Counted from the stretch's first letter, positions 17,301-24,596 are shown. The stretch: 37,236 nucleotides of DNA from Acidobacteriaceae bacterium (GCA_030040425.1 JASHTS010000199.1:1-37236); one strand, 5' to 3'. Made by a program: numbers and translations. Notes: generated by a model from the sequence alone, not told the origin.

Positions 17301-17790
17301 GCGCCAGGTTGTTCGCGTCCGTCGCCACCAGCTCGCTATTCTCGCCTTGCGTCTTCGCGGCGATGGCCAGCGCCTGCCGTACCGTTTGCTCCGCAGCCGG
17401 ATAATTCGCCTCTTTCAGATACACATTCCCCAAGTTGGCGAGCACGTTCTGCGTCTCTTTTCCCTCCGGGCCTTCCAGCTTCGTATCGATCGCCAGCGCC
17501 CGCTTCAGATTCGTCTCCGCGTCGCTGTATTTTTCCAGCGCCAGATTCAGGGTCCCAAGCAGACCCTCGGTCGCCGCGAGATGCGCGTCATCAGGCCCCC
17601 ACGTCGCCTCCGCCACGCGCTCCTGCTGCTGCGCCAGCGCAAGAGCTGCCGTATAGTTTCCCTGGTCCATCAACTGCAGCTCTTGCGTGCCCAGTTGATC
17701 CCAGCGAGATTCTTGTCCGGGCGCCGGCGCGATTCCCGCCACAAGCGCACACAGGGCTCCGGCGCGCACCAGCAAAGCCAATTTCGACAC
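14326..17790 (-). CDS. secreted TPR-repeat CHAT-domain protein
   Basis: With the GTG at 17790 the product has 1154 residues. It has a signal peptide of about 27 residues, then a long array of tetratricopeptide repeats of about 42 residues (roughly 35-620; for example YSDAETNLKRALAIDTKL). A helical linker follows, then a C-terminal CHAT domain (about 860-1154) with the clan CD dyad: His986 in HIATHGYF and Cys1062 in LSACETGLG. CHAT domains are caspase-like peptidases, often regulated by attached repeats. The GTG is preferred over upstream ATGs because GGGAGG lies seven bases before it and the signal peptide then begins at once. The longest frame starts at 17916. The partner and target are unknown, and the protein is probably periplasmic or extracellular. 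Confidence 0.9.
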   Translation of the reverse strand: MSKLALLVRAGALCALVAGIAPAPGQESRWDQLGTQELQLMDQGNYTAALALAQQQERVAEATWGPDDAHLAATEGLLGTLNLALEKYSDAETNLKRALAIDTKLEGPEGKETQNVLANLGNVYLKEANYPAAEQTVRQALAIAAKTQGENSELVATDANNLALILRKEDKYADAEPFYKKAIAIDSKLGKTADAATALDGLGTLYLSMRRYTDAEQVYEQAIALDLSVPASDHPHIGVALADLATVYHDEGKFAEAEQAYGKGIVLMEKENPPDLVGIATTEQDVGALFRDEGKYPQAEALLVQALTNTAKVLGPNHPDVAVILDNLGDLFDFEARYSDADRALNQALSIDMKTVGPQSLTTAIIMADLATLHGFHGDYGVADQYFYNAIPVYMKVLGQSDPRVADVIYNAAFVLRSERKYEQARQGFTLAAEIYQKAQGNASVGYAQCLDGLADIAEDGQSHDLAEKLHKQALAILEKSGPADSTAVSDAELGLARDYKDGLKFADAEPLYLEHLKIEQAHPQGNDTRVGDAEENLAALYYAWDKPAQAAPYFQNFLKNRMDEFRANASTMSERDRLIYLAGFYVDLPLFYSFVLKYHAQMPELTGEMYDVVLAEKGLIAQSATSMRAAVQASGDSQAMAMLDKLAGDKAQVAALMNSTTGDPANYRQQLSQAANEASALEGELMKRSAVWAQQKTQNAATWKDVQKTLKPGETAVEFVRFQFGDGIALTSERVYAALVVTPDCAEPAFVALGTAKNLEAGPMIAYREDVGQTRGLEVEETPAAPGQPPNAANTSAAYAGFWKPLEAALGGAKRVYVSPDGVLDTIPMGLMADSDGKLLMEKIQLRIVNSTKDLLLPPHVTQAKSALLVGNPKFDLTTVQQKTAIAELRGGATGAGTQELAQAGQRPAPEATISNADAAQFPSRGGDLKGGDLNPLPGTQVEVDAVDELLKAAGWQATEYTGELALKDAVVQVRAPRVVHIATHGYFLSDEELQANAKAEGTAANVNEDPMLRSGLFFAGADRVRQGAAQEPGVDDGVLTAYEASQLNLEGTELVVLSACETGLGKDLNVDGVFGLRRGLQEAGADAVMMSMWSVPDKETQELMSLFYQKWLGGMEKPEALRQAQLEERETVKKRYGKDLPFYWGAFVLIGR

Positions 17791-18268
17791 GGCGATTCCT
17801 CCCGGCCTCGCGCCTTCCATGAGGCGTTCCATCTCGTGGCGATCAGGAGGGGAGGGATCGCAGCGCGATTGGCCTTGCATGGACCTGAACTCACCGATGA
17901 ATTGTACTTTCGCCAAACCTCAAGAGTGCTGTCAAGCAGCATCCTCGACATCTTCGCCCAAGTGCCTCATTTCATGGGCATCCCTGTTAATCTCTGCGGA
18001 CCGATTCCCGGGATTCCGATTTGCACGGTGCGCTGCCGGCGTTTACGCGCCGCTCTTCAAATTGTTCGCGACCGCCTCTCGAAGCGGAAGGCATGGTTCC
18101 AGAGCGCCCGGAGTCCGGGAAGGAACCGGAGACACGGAATCAGCGTATTGACCATCAGATCGCGGCCCGCGCAAACTGCCGGCCCTGAGACGGGATTTGT
18201 CTGCGGCTGCGAACCACGCGAAGCGCGGCTCATCGCGCGTTCAATCTTCCCTTGAGGGAGGTCAAAAG
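17791..18268. other. divergent intergenic region, no supported gene
   Basis: This 478-bp gap separates the minus-strand TPR-CHAT gene from the plus-strand secreted protein at 18269. Small open frames exist on both strands, but none has a ribosome binding site plus a recognisable product. It must contain two divergent promoters. A TTGACA on the minus strand (about 17935-17930) has no properly spaced -10 box. The only clear structure is the compound hairpin at 18095-18127. Confidence 0.4.
18095..18127. other. two-step inverted repeat (structured element)
   Basis: GGTTCC (18095-18100) pairs with GGAACC (18122-18127). Inside it CCCGG (18107-18111) pairs with CCGGG (18115-18119) across a 3-nt loop, leaving a 6/2 internal loop. 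All eleven base pairs are Watson-Crick. There is no T run on either side, so it is not a standard terminator. It lies about 140 bp upstream of the 18269 gene and could act as an mRNA structure or protein-binding site. Confidence 0.4.
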
Positions 18269-19051
18269 ATGATTTTTCTCGAATGGCTGCACCGCGGAAT
18301 GCGCGCGCGGAGCGCTTTAGCTATCTGCGCGGCTTTGGCTTTTGCGAGTGGCGCAACCGCGCAGGCGGTTGCGAGCCCCGGCGGAGGCGCCGATGCCGGC
18401 ATGGCGCACATGGCGGGACACATGTTTCTTACCACGCTGCGGCCTGCCGCGCCGGGCGACCGGCAGCGCGCCGATGCGATTGTGGCCGCGGCGCGCGAAG
18501 CGATGGAGCCCTACAAGGATTATCGCAAGGCGCTCGCGGATGGATACCGGATCTTTCTGCCTAATGTTCCGCAGCCGCAGTACCATTTCACGAATTACGC
18601 GAACGCGCGCGAGGCGGCGCACACATTCGATCCGCTCAAGCCGACGTCTCTGCTCTACAGGAAGAATGCGGATGGCGGGTACACGCTGGTGGGCGCCATG
18701 TACACCGATCGCGTGGACGCGAGCGAGGATGAGCTGAACGAGCGGATTCCGCTGAGCGTGGCGCGCTGGCACCAGCACGTGAATTTCTGCAAGGCTCCGC
18801 CGGGCGATTGGGCAGAATATTTCGGGCCGGATGCGAAGTTCGGGTTGATGGGATCGATCGCGACGCGCGAGGCCTGCGAGGCCGCGGGCGGAGTCTTTAT
18901 TCCGCACGTGTTCGGCTGGATGGTGCACGTATATCCCTATGAGACCGATCCGAACAAGGTGTGGTCGATCGACGACGACGACCAGGGCCACGACAACATG
19001 GATCATTCCGCAATGCCCGGGATGCAGGGGCCGGGGATGCAGATGAACTGA
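18269..19051 (+). CDS. secreted protein of unknown function with Met/His-rich tail
   Basis: I cannot name this 260-residue protein. It has a signal peptide (hydrophobic core about residues 14-30) and a well-ordered central domain. That domain has conserved-looking motifs PYKDYRKALADGYRIFLP (81-98), QYHFTNY (104-110) and RWHQHVNFC (166-174), with His and Cys residues that could bind metal. The last 20 residues (DHSAMPGMQGPGMQMN and the residues before it) are rich in Met, His and Asp, like copper-handling tails; MAHMAGHM near residue 45 is similar. A role in periplasmic metal binding is a guess from composition only. The ATG at 18269 follows GGGAGG by about eight bases; an upstream in-frame start at 18197 would spoil the signal peptide. 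Confidence 0.78.
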   Translation: MIFLEWLHRGMRARSALAICAALAFASGATAQAVASPGGGADAGMAHMAGHMFLTTLRPAAPGDRQRADAIVAAAREAMEPYKDYRKALADGYRIFLPNVPQPQYHFTNYANAREAAHTFDPLKPTSLLYRKNADGGYTLVGAMYTDRVDASEDELNERIPLSVARWHQHVNFCKAPPGDWAEYFGPDAKFGLMGSIATREACEAAGGVFIPHVFGWMVHVYPYETDPNKVWSIDDDDQGHDNMDHSAMPGMQGPGMQMN

Positions 19052-19084
19052 AGCGCGTTCGAGCCAAAGCGATGCGTCCGGCAA

Positions 19085-20971
19085 TCAATAGGCAGGCGGA
19101 AGGCCGACCTGCTGCACCAGCGACCGGTAGCGCGGGTCGGCGTGCAAAAAATCATACGCGGGATCGCACTGGACCCAAAGCAGATCGGGTGTGCGCTGCT
19201 CAAGAGCCTGCTCAAGGAGAGCCAGAGTTTTTTCGCGATTGCCGAGCTGCGCATAAAGAATCGCGAGCGACATGGGCGAGACGTAAGTTGTCCTGGAGTT
19301 TCTTTCGAGCTCGGCGATCTGCCAGCGAAGCGTGGCGTCATATCCGCCGGCATCGAAGGCTTTGCGGAGGCCCTGTGCGAAGGCTGAATCGCCGGTCGCC
19401 TCTGCCATCTTTTCCTCTTCGGCGATCGATTCTTTTTTCATTCCTTTACAGCGATACAGCACGGAGAGAATCCAATGGAGGCTCTCATCGCCTGGCGAGG
19501 CGCTCAGGCGCTGCTGCGCGTCGGTGATGCCTGCGTCGTATCGCCGCGCGAGCTGGTAAGAGTATGCCAAGGCAAAGGGGCGGCCAAAGGGATCGATCTC
19601 CGTGGCTTTCTTTTGCTGCTCGATGGCCTCAGCGTGGCGATTGAGCGAGGCAAAAATCTTGGCGCGGAAGTGATAGGGTTCCGCGAACTCGGGGTCGAGC
19701 TGAATGGCAGTGCGGCACTCCTGGTCAGCGTGCACAGGATCCCACTGCGCGAGAAAGATGGTGGCGCACAGAGCGAGGTGCGCCTGCGCGAGCGTATTGT
19801 CGAGCGCGACGGCTCGGCTTGCCGCAGCGAACGCCGTTGGAAGCGCGCTGCGCGGATCGAGAAGAGCATCTACGGCGCCAGCGCCGTAATAGTCGGAGAT
19901 GCCGGCCCAGCCGAGGGCGTAATCGGGTTGAATCTGCACGGCTTTCTCGAAGTATGCCTCTGCGTCCTGATTGCGGCCGGCAAGCCATAGATAGTAGCCG
20001 TGGAGATAGGCGTCGTGGGCCTCGGGATTCACGTAGCGGATCGTTGGGGGTGTGGCCACGGAGCGATGAAGAAAGGCGGCGATATCGCGCGCGGCATCGT
20101 CGGGCAGGGTGGGGACTTCATCCGGGCTGCGGTCGTAGCTTTGCGCCCAGAGATGGGTGTCAGTGTCGGCGCGGATGAGCTGAACGGTCATATGAACGCC
20201 GCCCGAGGAGCGGGAGACAGAGCCCTCGACGATGGCGTCGACGCCCAGCGCATGGCCAATCTCAGAGAGGGGACGGTGCACCCCCTTGTACTGCATGGCA
20301 GAGGTGCGGGAGACGACGCGGAGGGTGGAATTGCGGGCGAGCATGGTGGTGAGCTCGTCGGTGGTGCCGTCGGCAAAGTAGTTCTGGCTGGGGTCGCCGG
20401 AGAGATTGTCGAGCGGCAGAACGGCGAGCGAGGCGATGGGCGCATCGCGGTGCATCATGCGGGCGAGGACCGAGTGGGGACCGAGGGCAGGCGCAAGGAG
20501 GACGAGCGCAGCAACAGCCGATCCGGAGATGAGCCATAGTGCGCGATGCGAAGGCCGATGAGTGGCGACAGGCGGCGCGGGTCCATCGACGGTAGCCGCG
20601 ATTTCCTTGGCAGGGGCGGGTGCGAGCTCGACCTGGACGGCGGCGGGCCGGGCGACGACCGAAGCGACAAAGCGGTAGCCCACGCCGGTGACGGTCTGGA
20701 TGAAACGGGGGTCTTCGGTGTCGTCGCGGAGAACGGTGCGGATTTTGCGGACGGCGGTGTTGATGCCATGCTCGGTATCGACGAAGACGTCGGATTCCCA
20801 GAGGCGCTTGGCAATCTCCTCGCGGGTGACGAGTTGGCCGTCGCGGGAGGCGAGCAGGATGAGCAGCTCCATCGGTTTGCGCTCGAGACGGAGGGAGCGG
20901 CCTTCGCGCAGGAGCTCGTAACGGCCGCAGTCGAGCCGGAAATCGCCGAACTGAAATATGAGCGCGGGCAG
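19085..20971 (-). CDS. membrane-anchored winged-helix regulator with TPR repeats (CadC-like)
   Basis: From a CTG at 20971 the product has 628 residues. An OmpR/PhoB-type winged helix lies at 1-103 (FGDFRLDCGRYELLREG, then REEIAKRLW and TGVGYRFVA). A single membrane segment lies near 143-163, then a TolB-like region beginning AVLPLDNLSGDPSQNYFADG, and TPR-like repeats from about 300 to the end. This layout is common in Acidobacteria: cytoplasmic DNA binding joined to an outside sensor. The first ATG (20872) would delete the first beta strands of the DNA-binding domain. Upstream, the frame holds no ATG, GTG or TTG, whereas CTG follows GGAGGA by five bases and begins exactly where the family begins. 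The divergent neighbour at 21153 is its likely target. Confidence 0.88.
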   Translation of the reverse strand: MPALIFQFGDFRLDCGRYELLREGRSLRLERKPMELLILLASRDGQLVTREEIAKRLWESDVFVDTEHGINTAVRKIRTVLRDDTEDPRFIQTVTGVGYRFVASVVARPAAVQVELAPAPAKEIAATVDGPAPPVATHRPSHRALWLISGSAVAALVLLAPALGPHSVLARMMHRDAPIASLAVLPLDNLSGDPSQNYFADGTTDELTTMLARNSTLRVVSRTSAMQYKGVHRPLSEIGHALGVDAIVEGSVSRSSGGVHMTVQLIRADTDTHLWAQSYDRSPDEVPTLPDDAARDIAAFLHRSVATPPTIRYVNPEAHDAYLHGYYLWLAGRNQDAEAYFEKAVQIQPDYALGWAGISDYYGAGAVDALLDPRSALPTAFAAASRAVALDNTLAQAHLALCATIFLAQWDPVHADQECRTAIQLDPEFAEPYHFRAKIFASLNRHAEAIEQQKKATEIDPFGRPFALAYSYQLARRYDAGITDAQQRLSASPGDESLHWILSVLYRCKGMKKESIAEEEKMAEATGDSAFAQGLRKAFDAGGYDATLRWQIAELERNSRTTYVSPMSLAILYAQLGNREKTLALLEQALEQRTPDLLWVQCDPAYDFLHADPRYRSLVQQVGLPPAY

Positions 20972-21041
20972 CGGATTCCTCCGTGGGGAGTCGCATCTTC
21001 GGGGGATTCCACCAAAATACCACGGATTCAGAGGCTTGGCG

Positions 21042-21082
21042 CTTCACCAAAACTTCACCTCCGGCTTTACCCGCCCTTCATT
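21042..21082 (+). promoter_or_regulatory. tandem 7-bp direct repeats, probable OmpR/PhoB-type operator
   Basis: Four heptamers follow each other on one DNA face: CTTCACC at 21042, CTTCACC at 21053, CTTTACC at 21065 and CTTCATT at 21076, spaced 11, 12 and 11 bp. A 7-bp box with a 4-bp spacer (AAAA between the first two) is the geometry of Pho boxes, bound head-to-tail by winged-helix regulators. The array lies between the winged-helix regulator and its divergent neighbour, 70 bp before the latter's ATG, where an activator would touch RNA polymerase. Confidence 0.65.
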
Positions 21083-21152
21083 GCGTATGCGAGGCGAGTT
21101 GGGATTAGCTCGGCTGGAGCCGGCGATTCCGGCCGAAGAGGAGGAGAAGGAC

Positions 21153-21776
21153 ATGAAGGCGATGGTTAAAGTAGGTATGTTGGCGCTGGGTGCGCTCGCG
21201 TTTCTGGTTCCGGCCAAGGCCGCGCTGGCACAGTGCGGGCTGCCGGGGAAGGCGGTGAAGCCGTCAGCATGGCACCCGCAGATAAGCGGCGCAAGGCTGG
21301 TACGCACCGCCGATGGCGACTGGGACGGACCGCCATCGATTGTGGGCATGTGGCACGTGATCCTCACGGCGCACACGGCTGGAGGCGAGCCGGTTTCGCC
21401 GCCCATGGTAGTGGATAACGCCCTGGTCACCTGGCATGCGGATCATACGGAAATCATGAACTCCGTGCGTCCTCCGCAGGATGGCAACTTCTGCATGGGC
21501 GTGTGGGAGCAGACGGGGAAAAATCAGTACTACCTGAACCACTTTGCCTGGTACAACAACGAATTTCCGACCAATCCCCCCACCGTGATCGGGCCGGCCG
21601 TGGGCCCGACACACATTCAGGAGTGGGTGACCCTGAGTCCGGACGGGAGCCACTTTACGGGATCTTTTGCCCTGACCGCGTATGACGACTCGAACAAAAT
21701 CTTCGCGTCGTTTACCGGCTCATTGAGTGGCACGCGGATCACGGTGAACACGACGGAAGAGGACCTGGTGAATTAG
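21153..21776 (+). CDS. small secreted protein, calycin-like beta-barrel candidate
   Basis: This 207-residue protein has a clean signal peptide ending near KAALAQ. The mature part begins with a Cys/Gly/Pro stretch, then IVGMWHVIL at about residue 60, followed by alternating strands with GVWEQTGKNQYYLNHFAWY, WVTLSPDGSHFTGSFAL and a final FTGSLSGTRITVN. Single-strand spacing and the G-x-W opening suggest a lipocalin-like barrel, but I cannot assign a named family. The ATG at 21153 is chosen over an upstream frame start at 20958 because a GAGGAG motif sits about eight bases before it and the signal peptide begins there. The gene is divergent from the anchored regulator and preceded by its probable operator. 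Confidence 0.8.
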   Translation: MKAMVKVGMLALGALAFLVPAKAALAQCGLPGKAVKPSAWHPQISGARLVRTADGDWDGPPSIVGMWHVILTAHTAGGEPVSPPMVVDNALVTWHADHTEIMNSVRPPQDGNFCMGVWEQTGKNQYYLNHFAWYNNEFPTNPPTVIGPAVGPTHIQEWVTLSPDGSHFTGSFALTAYDDSNKIFASFTGSLSGTRITVNTTEEDLVN

Positions 21777-21811
21777 AGGAAAGGACGAATAGATAGTGTG
21801 GAATTGCGACA

Positions 21812-21832
21812 GGGCGGCGGAAGATGCCGCCT
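21812..21832 (+). terminator. possible hairpin terminator after the 21153 gene
   Basis: GGCGGC (21813-21818) pairs with GCCGCC (21826-21831) across a 7-nt loop, about 35 bp after the stop codon, with a possible G-T pair added at the base. Only two T residues follow, so termination would be weak or factor-dependent. Confidence 0.3.
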
Positions 21833-21966
21833 TGCCGCGTCCGCTGGCGGGAAGACTCAGCGTTCACACCAGAGGAGTTCGCTCGATCGAAGCCAGGGAT
21901 GAGGCATCGGGCGTGGAGCCTCAGGAAATTCGACGGAATCATGGCTCGAGGCCATTGCCCCGAGAG

Positions 21967-22242
21967 CTATTTCTCAAGATCCTGGTAGGCGCGGACCCAG
22001 GCGTTCATCACGTCGTCGAAAGTGAAACCGGCCTCCATCTTGCAGTTCGAAAAGGAGTCGTCTTTCTTCTCGCAGCGGGCCACGATTTGGCCCTGGCTGT
22101 TGTACAGGGTCAGTCCACCATCGCCTTTCGGCATTTGCAGAAAGACCGGCTGGGTAGCCGCGTTCACGGGCTGCGTGACGTGGGTTAGAGGCAGGTTAGC
22201 CGCTGCAGCGGCCGCCAAGGCAAGCGCAAATAAGCTATGCAC
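21967..22242 (-). CDS. small secreted protein of unknown function
   Basis: The 91-residue product starts at a GTG preceded by AGGAG five bases upstream. An N-terminal stretch of Leu and Ala up to about residue 16 acts as a short signal peptide. The mature part (about 70 residues) has strands around VFLQMPKGDGGLTLYNSQGQIVARC and two cysteines (57 and 67) that could form a disulfide, then a helix FDDVMNAWVRAY. No family is recognised. It stands alone, convergent with the 21153 gene and divergent from engB. Confidence 0.7.
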   Translation of the reverse strand: MHSLFALALAAAAAANLPLTHVTQPVNAATQPVFLQMPKGDGGLTLYNSQGQIVARCEKKDDSFSNCKMEAGFTFDDVMNAWVRAYQDLEK

Positions 22243-22463
22243 GGGAACTCCTGGACTTTTGAGTGAACTCAGTATAGGCCTTATCGCGCTTATCCGTCGT
22301 AGCTCTTATTGGTTACGGGCCGAACCGAAGTTTGGTGGGGCAGAAAGCGGTTTTCATGGCGCGCCTGGGGGCGGCCGCGCAGGGTATTGGACTGGACACA
22401 CGGCCTTCGGGCTGGGATCCGCCTGGCGATCAGGTCCTGTATTTTCAAGAGAGATGAGCCGGG

Positions 22464-22478
22464 GCGGCGAAGCGCCGC
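22464..22478 (+). other. GC hairpin just before the engB start
   Basis: GCGGCG (22464-22469) pairs with CGCCGC (22473-22478) across a 3-nt loop, extendable by two G-T pairs. It ends 12 bases before the chosen ATG and would sit where a ribosome binding site should be, which is otherwise not evident. Confidence 0.35.
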
Positions 22479-22490
22479 TTGAGCCAAGCC

Positions 22491-23099
22491 ATGCGCCTTT
22501 CCACCCAATTCCTGTTATCTGCACTCTCCGCGGCCCAGTTTCCCAGCGCGGCCGCGCCGGAGATTGCCTTTCTGGGCCGGTCGAATGTGGGCAAGTCAAG
22601 CCTGCTCAATGCATTGGTAGGCGCGAGGGCGGCTCGCGTGTCGCAGACGCCGGGTCGCACGCGGGCGATCAATTTTTTCCTGGTTTCGGATGCGCGCAGC
22701 GCCGCGAGGATGGTTTTCGCCGATCTGCCCGGCTATGGCTACGCGAAGATTGCGAAATCGATCTCCGCCGAGTGGCCGAAGTTTATTGAGCCGTATCTCG
22801 AGAAGCGCGCCTCGCTGCGGCTCTGCGTGTGTCTGGTGGATGCGAACGTGCCCGCGCAGGCGCGCGACGGGCAGTTGCTTCATTGGTTGCAGGCGCAGAG
22901 GCGCGACTTTGTGGTTGTGGCCACCAAAGTGGATCGGCTGAGCGGCAACGCGCGGACGCGGAACATGGCGGCGCTGAAGAGCGGGCTCGGCGTCGAGGAG
23001 ATTCTGCCGGTTTCCGCGAAGACCGGCTATGGGCTCAGGGACTTGTGGGCAAAGATCGCAGAGGCGGCGAACGAGGAATCCCGGGCCACGCTGACGTGA
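22491..23099 (+). CDS. engB: ribosome biogenesis GTPase EngB (YsxC/YihA)
   Basis: The 202-residue GTPase contains the G1 loop GRSNVGKSS (29-37), the switch I region TPGRTRAINFF, the G3 motif DLPGYGYAK, the G4 motif TKVD and the G5-like SAKTG. Order and length match EngB, which binds GTP and helps assemble the large ribosomal subunit in the cytoplasm. The usual residues are all intact. An in-frame TTG at 22479 would add four residues; neither start has a strong Shine-Dalgarno, and the ATG at 22491 is preferred as the commoner codon. The gene runs alone and converges on the minus-strand gene at 23111 with an 11-bp gap. Confidence 0.95.
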   Translation: MRLSTQFLLSALSAAQFPSAAAPEIAFLGRSNVGKSSLLNALVGARAARVSQTPGRTRAINFFLVSDARSAARMVFADLPGYGYAKIAKSISAEWPKFIEPYLEKRASLRLCVCLVDANVPAQARDGQLLHWLQAQRRDFVVVATKVDRLSGNARTRNMAALKSGLGVEEILPVSAKTGYGLRDLWAKIAEAANEESRATLT

Positions 23100-23110
23100 G
23101 GAATCAGGAA

Positions 23111-23905
23111 CTACGGAACGGCGACAGGAGACGGCGGGTCAGCGTCGCCCCAGGGCCCGAAGGTGATTTCGATAGGGACCCCGATGCCTGCGGCGCCGAA
23201 ACGCGCAAGGATTTCCCCGGCTTCCCGTTGCGTGACCCGCAGTGGGCGGGCGTTTTGCGCAAAGCGGCCAAGATAACGGGGGGCGCGCTCGATCCAGCCG
23301 CGCCCAAGGCCGTTATCGGGCGACAGAGCATTGAGGGCGAGGGCATCGAGCTTCGGCAGCCAGAGCGCAGGAGCTTCGGCGACGCGCCAGGTGAGCCAGG
23401 TCTTTTCTTCCTCTGCCGGACCTTCTTGCGCCGGTGTGCGAGGTTTGAACGTCACGCTATGGCTTCGCTCGCCGGGCCAGTGCGCGCGAGCGCCGGTGAA
23501 ATTCTCGGCAAACGAAAGGTCGGGGACGACGCCGCGCGCGCGCATCTCGGCTTCGATCGAGACAGGCGCGGCGCTGACGCAGACGGCAACGGTCTCGTGT
23601 TTGCGAACCTGATTCTTGAGCACGCGCAGAGCTTCGTCGAGCGAGTGGACGAGAAAATCGACGATTCCATCGCGCATGGCCTGCTTGCCCACGGCCGGGT
23701 CGGCGGAGGCGGCGAGCGTGGCGGCGCCGGCGAGATTGGCGGCCACAGAGCAGGCGCGGCCGGCTTCATCCATCTCGCCCGCGTAGAGGAGCCGGCCTCC
23801 CAGCGCGGTTTCGCCCGGCACCACCGAGCGCAGGAGAGTTGCGAAGGCCTCTTCCACCTGCGCGATGAAGGCGAATGCGGCCGGAGATAAGGGTGCGAGC
23901 GGCAT
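23111..23905 (-). CDS. conserved-looking protein of unknown function
   Basis: I do not recognise this 264-residue protein. It has no signal peptide. The first half is helical and Ala-rich, with GEMDEAGRACSVAANLAGAA (43-62) and GIVDFLVHSLDEALRVLKN (80-98). A beta-strand stretch VAVCVSAAPVSIEAEM follows, and the C-terminal half has scattered Trp and Pro residues. No nucleotide-binding or metal motif is evident. It follows the 23930 gene by 24 bp on the same strand and probably shares its transcript. No strong Shine-Dalgarno precedes the ATG at 23905. Confidence 0.7.
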   Translation of the reverse strand: MPLAPLSPAAFAFIAQVEEAFATLLRSVVPGETALGGRLLYAGEMDEAGRACSVAANLAGAATLAASADPAVGKQAMRDGIVDFLVHSLDEALRVLKNQVRKHETVAVCVSAAPVSIEAEMRARGVVPDLSFAENFTGARAHWPGERSHSVTFKPRTPAQEGPAEEEKTWLTWRVAEAPALWLPKLDALALNALSPDNGLGRGWIERAPRYLGRFAQNARPLRVTQREAGEILARFGAAGIGVPIEITFGPWGDADPPSPVAVP

Positions 23906-23929
23906 CCGGGGCGAATCGATGAGCTCAGC

Positions 23930-24454
23930 TTAATCCAGTAGCTGATCTTTGACTGAAGTCTTGCGAACGAAGAAGTCGAACTCGCCCGGCTTGAGGGGAA
24001 CACGCGGGTTGCGCTCGTACTTTCCTTTGTAACATTCGTTGGGGGCGATGACGCCGGTGGAGAGAATCTGGGCAACGGGATACCAGTGCAGCGTGGCGAG
24101 GTTTTTCTCCATGCCGGCGTCACAATTGATGTAAATCTCCATGCCGTCATTAAACGTGCCCTGCACGGAAAAGAACTTCGCGCTGGAGGGAACGGTGACC
24201 GTGCCAATACCCTGGTCGTCGATGTGCAGCGTCTCGCTGCGGATGTCATCGTCATGATCGAGGCGCACGAGCAGGTTGTTGGGCATGAGCGGGCGCGCAG
24301 TGCGGGCATCGAACATGCGGATGGTGATGACGGTGCCCGCCGCCGTTCCGGACTGAGCCTGCACCCGGTGAAGCGTGGCGAGGCAAGAGAAAGCGGCGAC
24401 CGGGCAGAGAGCCAGGGCAGATATTCGGAGTGCGCGCAACCTCAGGGGAGTCAT
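23930..24454 (-). CDS. secreted protein of unknown function
   Basis: This 174-residue protein has an N-terminal signal peptide (basic residues, then a hydrophobic run to about residue 33, ending near VQAQ). The mature part starts with ITIRMFDARTARPLMPNNLL, followed by beta strands (LLVRLDHDDDI, FSVQGTFNDGMEIYIN) and single Cys residues at about 110 and 140. It resembles small Ig-like or carboxypeptidase-regulatory-like domains, but that is not firm. It probably forms a two-gene operon with the 23111 gene downstream. Confidence 0.7.
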   Translation of the reverse strand: MTPLRLRALRISALALCPVAAFSCLATLHRVQAQSGTAAGTVITIRMFDARTARPLMPNNLLVRLDHDDDIRSETLHIDDQGIGTVTVPSSAKFFSVQGTFNDGMEIYINCDAGMEKNLATLHWYPVAQILSTGVIAPNECYKGKYERNPRVPLKPGEFDFFVRKTSVKDQLLD

Positions 24455-24544
24455 GCCTTTACTTTGCCATGGACCACCTGCGATTTCCAGACGGGAAGCA
24501 GGGGAAACCGTTACTGATGGGGCAACACGGAAGATATTGGACGG

Positions 24545-24564
24545 CTCGGATTTTCAATTCCGAG
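24545..24564 (-). terminator. possible terminator of the secretin/pseudopilin operon
   Basis: CTCGGA (24545-24550) and TCCGAG (24559-24564) form a perfect 6-bp stem with an 8-nt AT-rich loop, about 33 bp after the last pseudopilin stop codon. There is no T run beyond it on the minus strand, so this is a weak call. Confidence 0.3.
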
Positions 24565-24596
24565 GGCGCGTGTGCGGAAGATCCGGGAGGGAAACG

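Noticed and set aside
17930-17960. TTGACA on the minus strand upstream of the TPR-CHAT gene as a promoter.
   Set aside because: The nearest -10-like TACAAT is 23 bp away, too far for a standard promoter.
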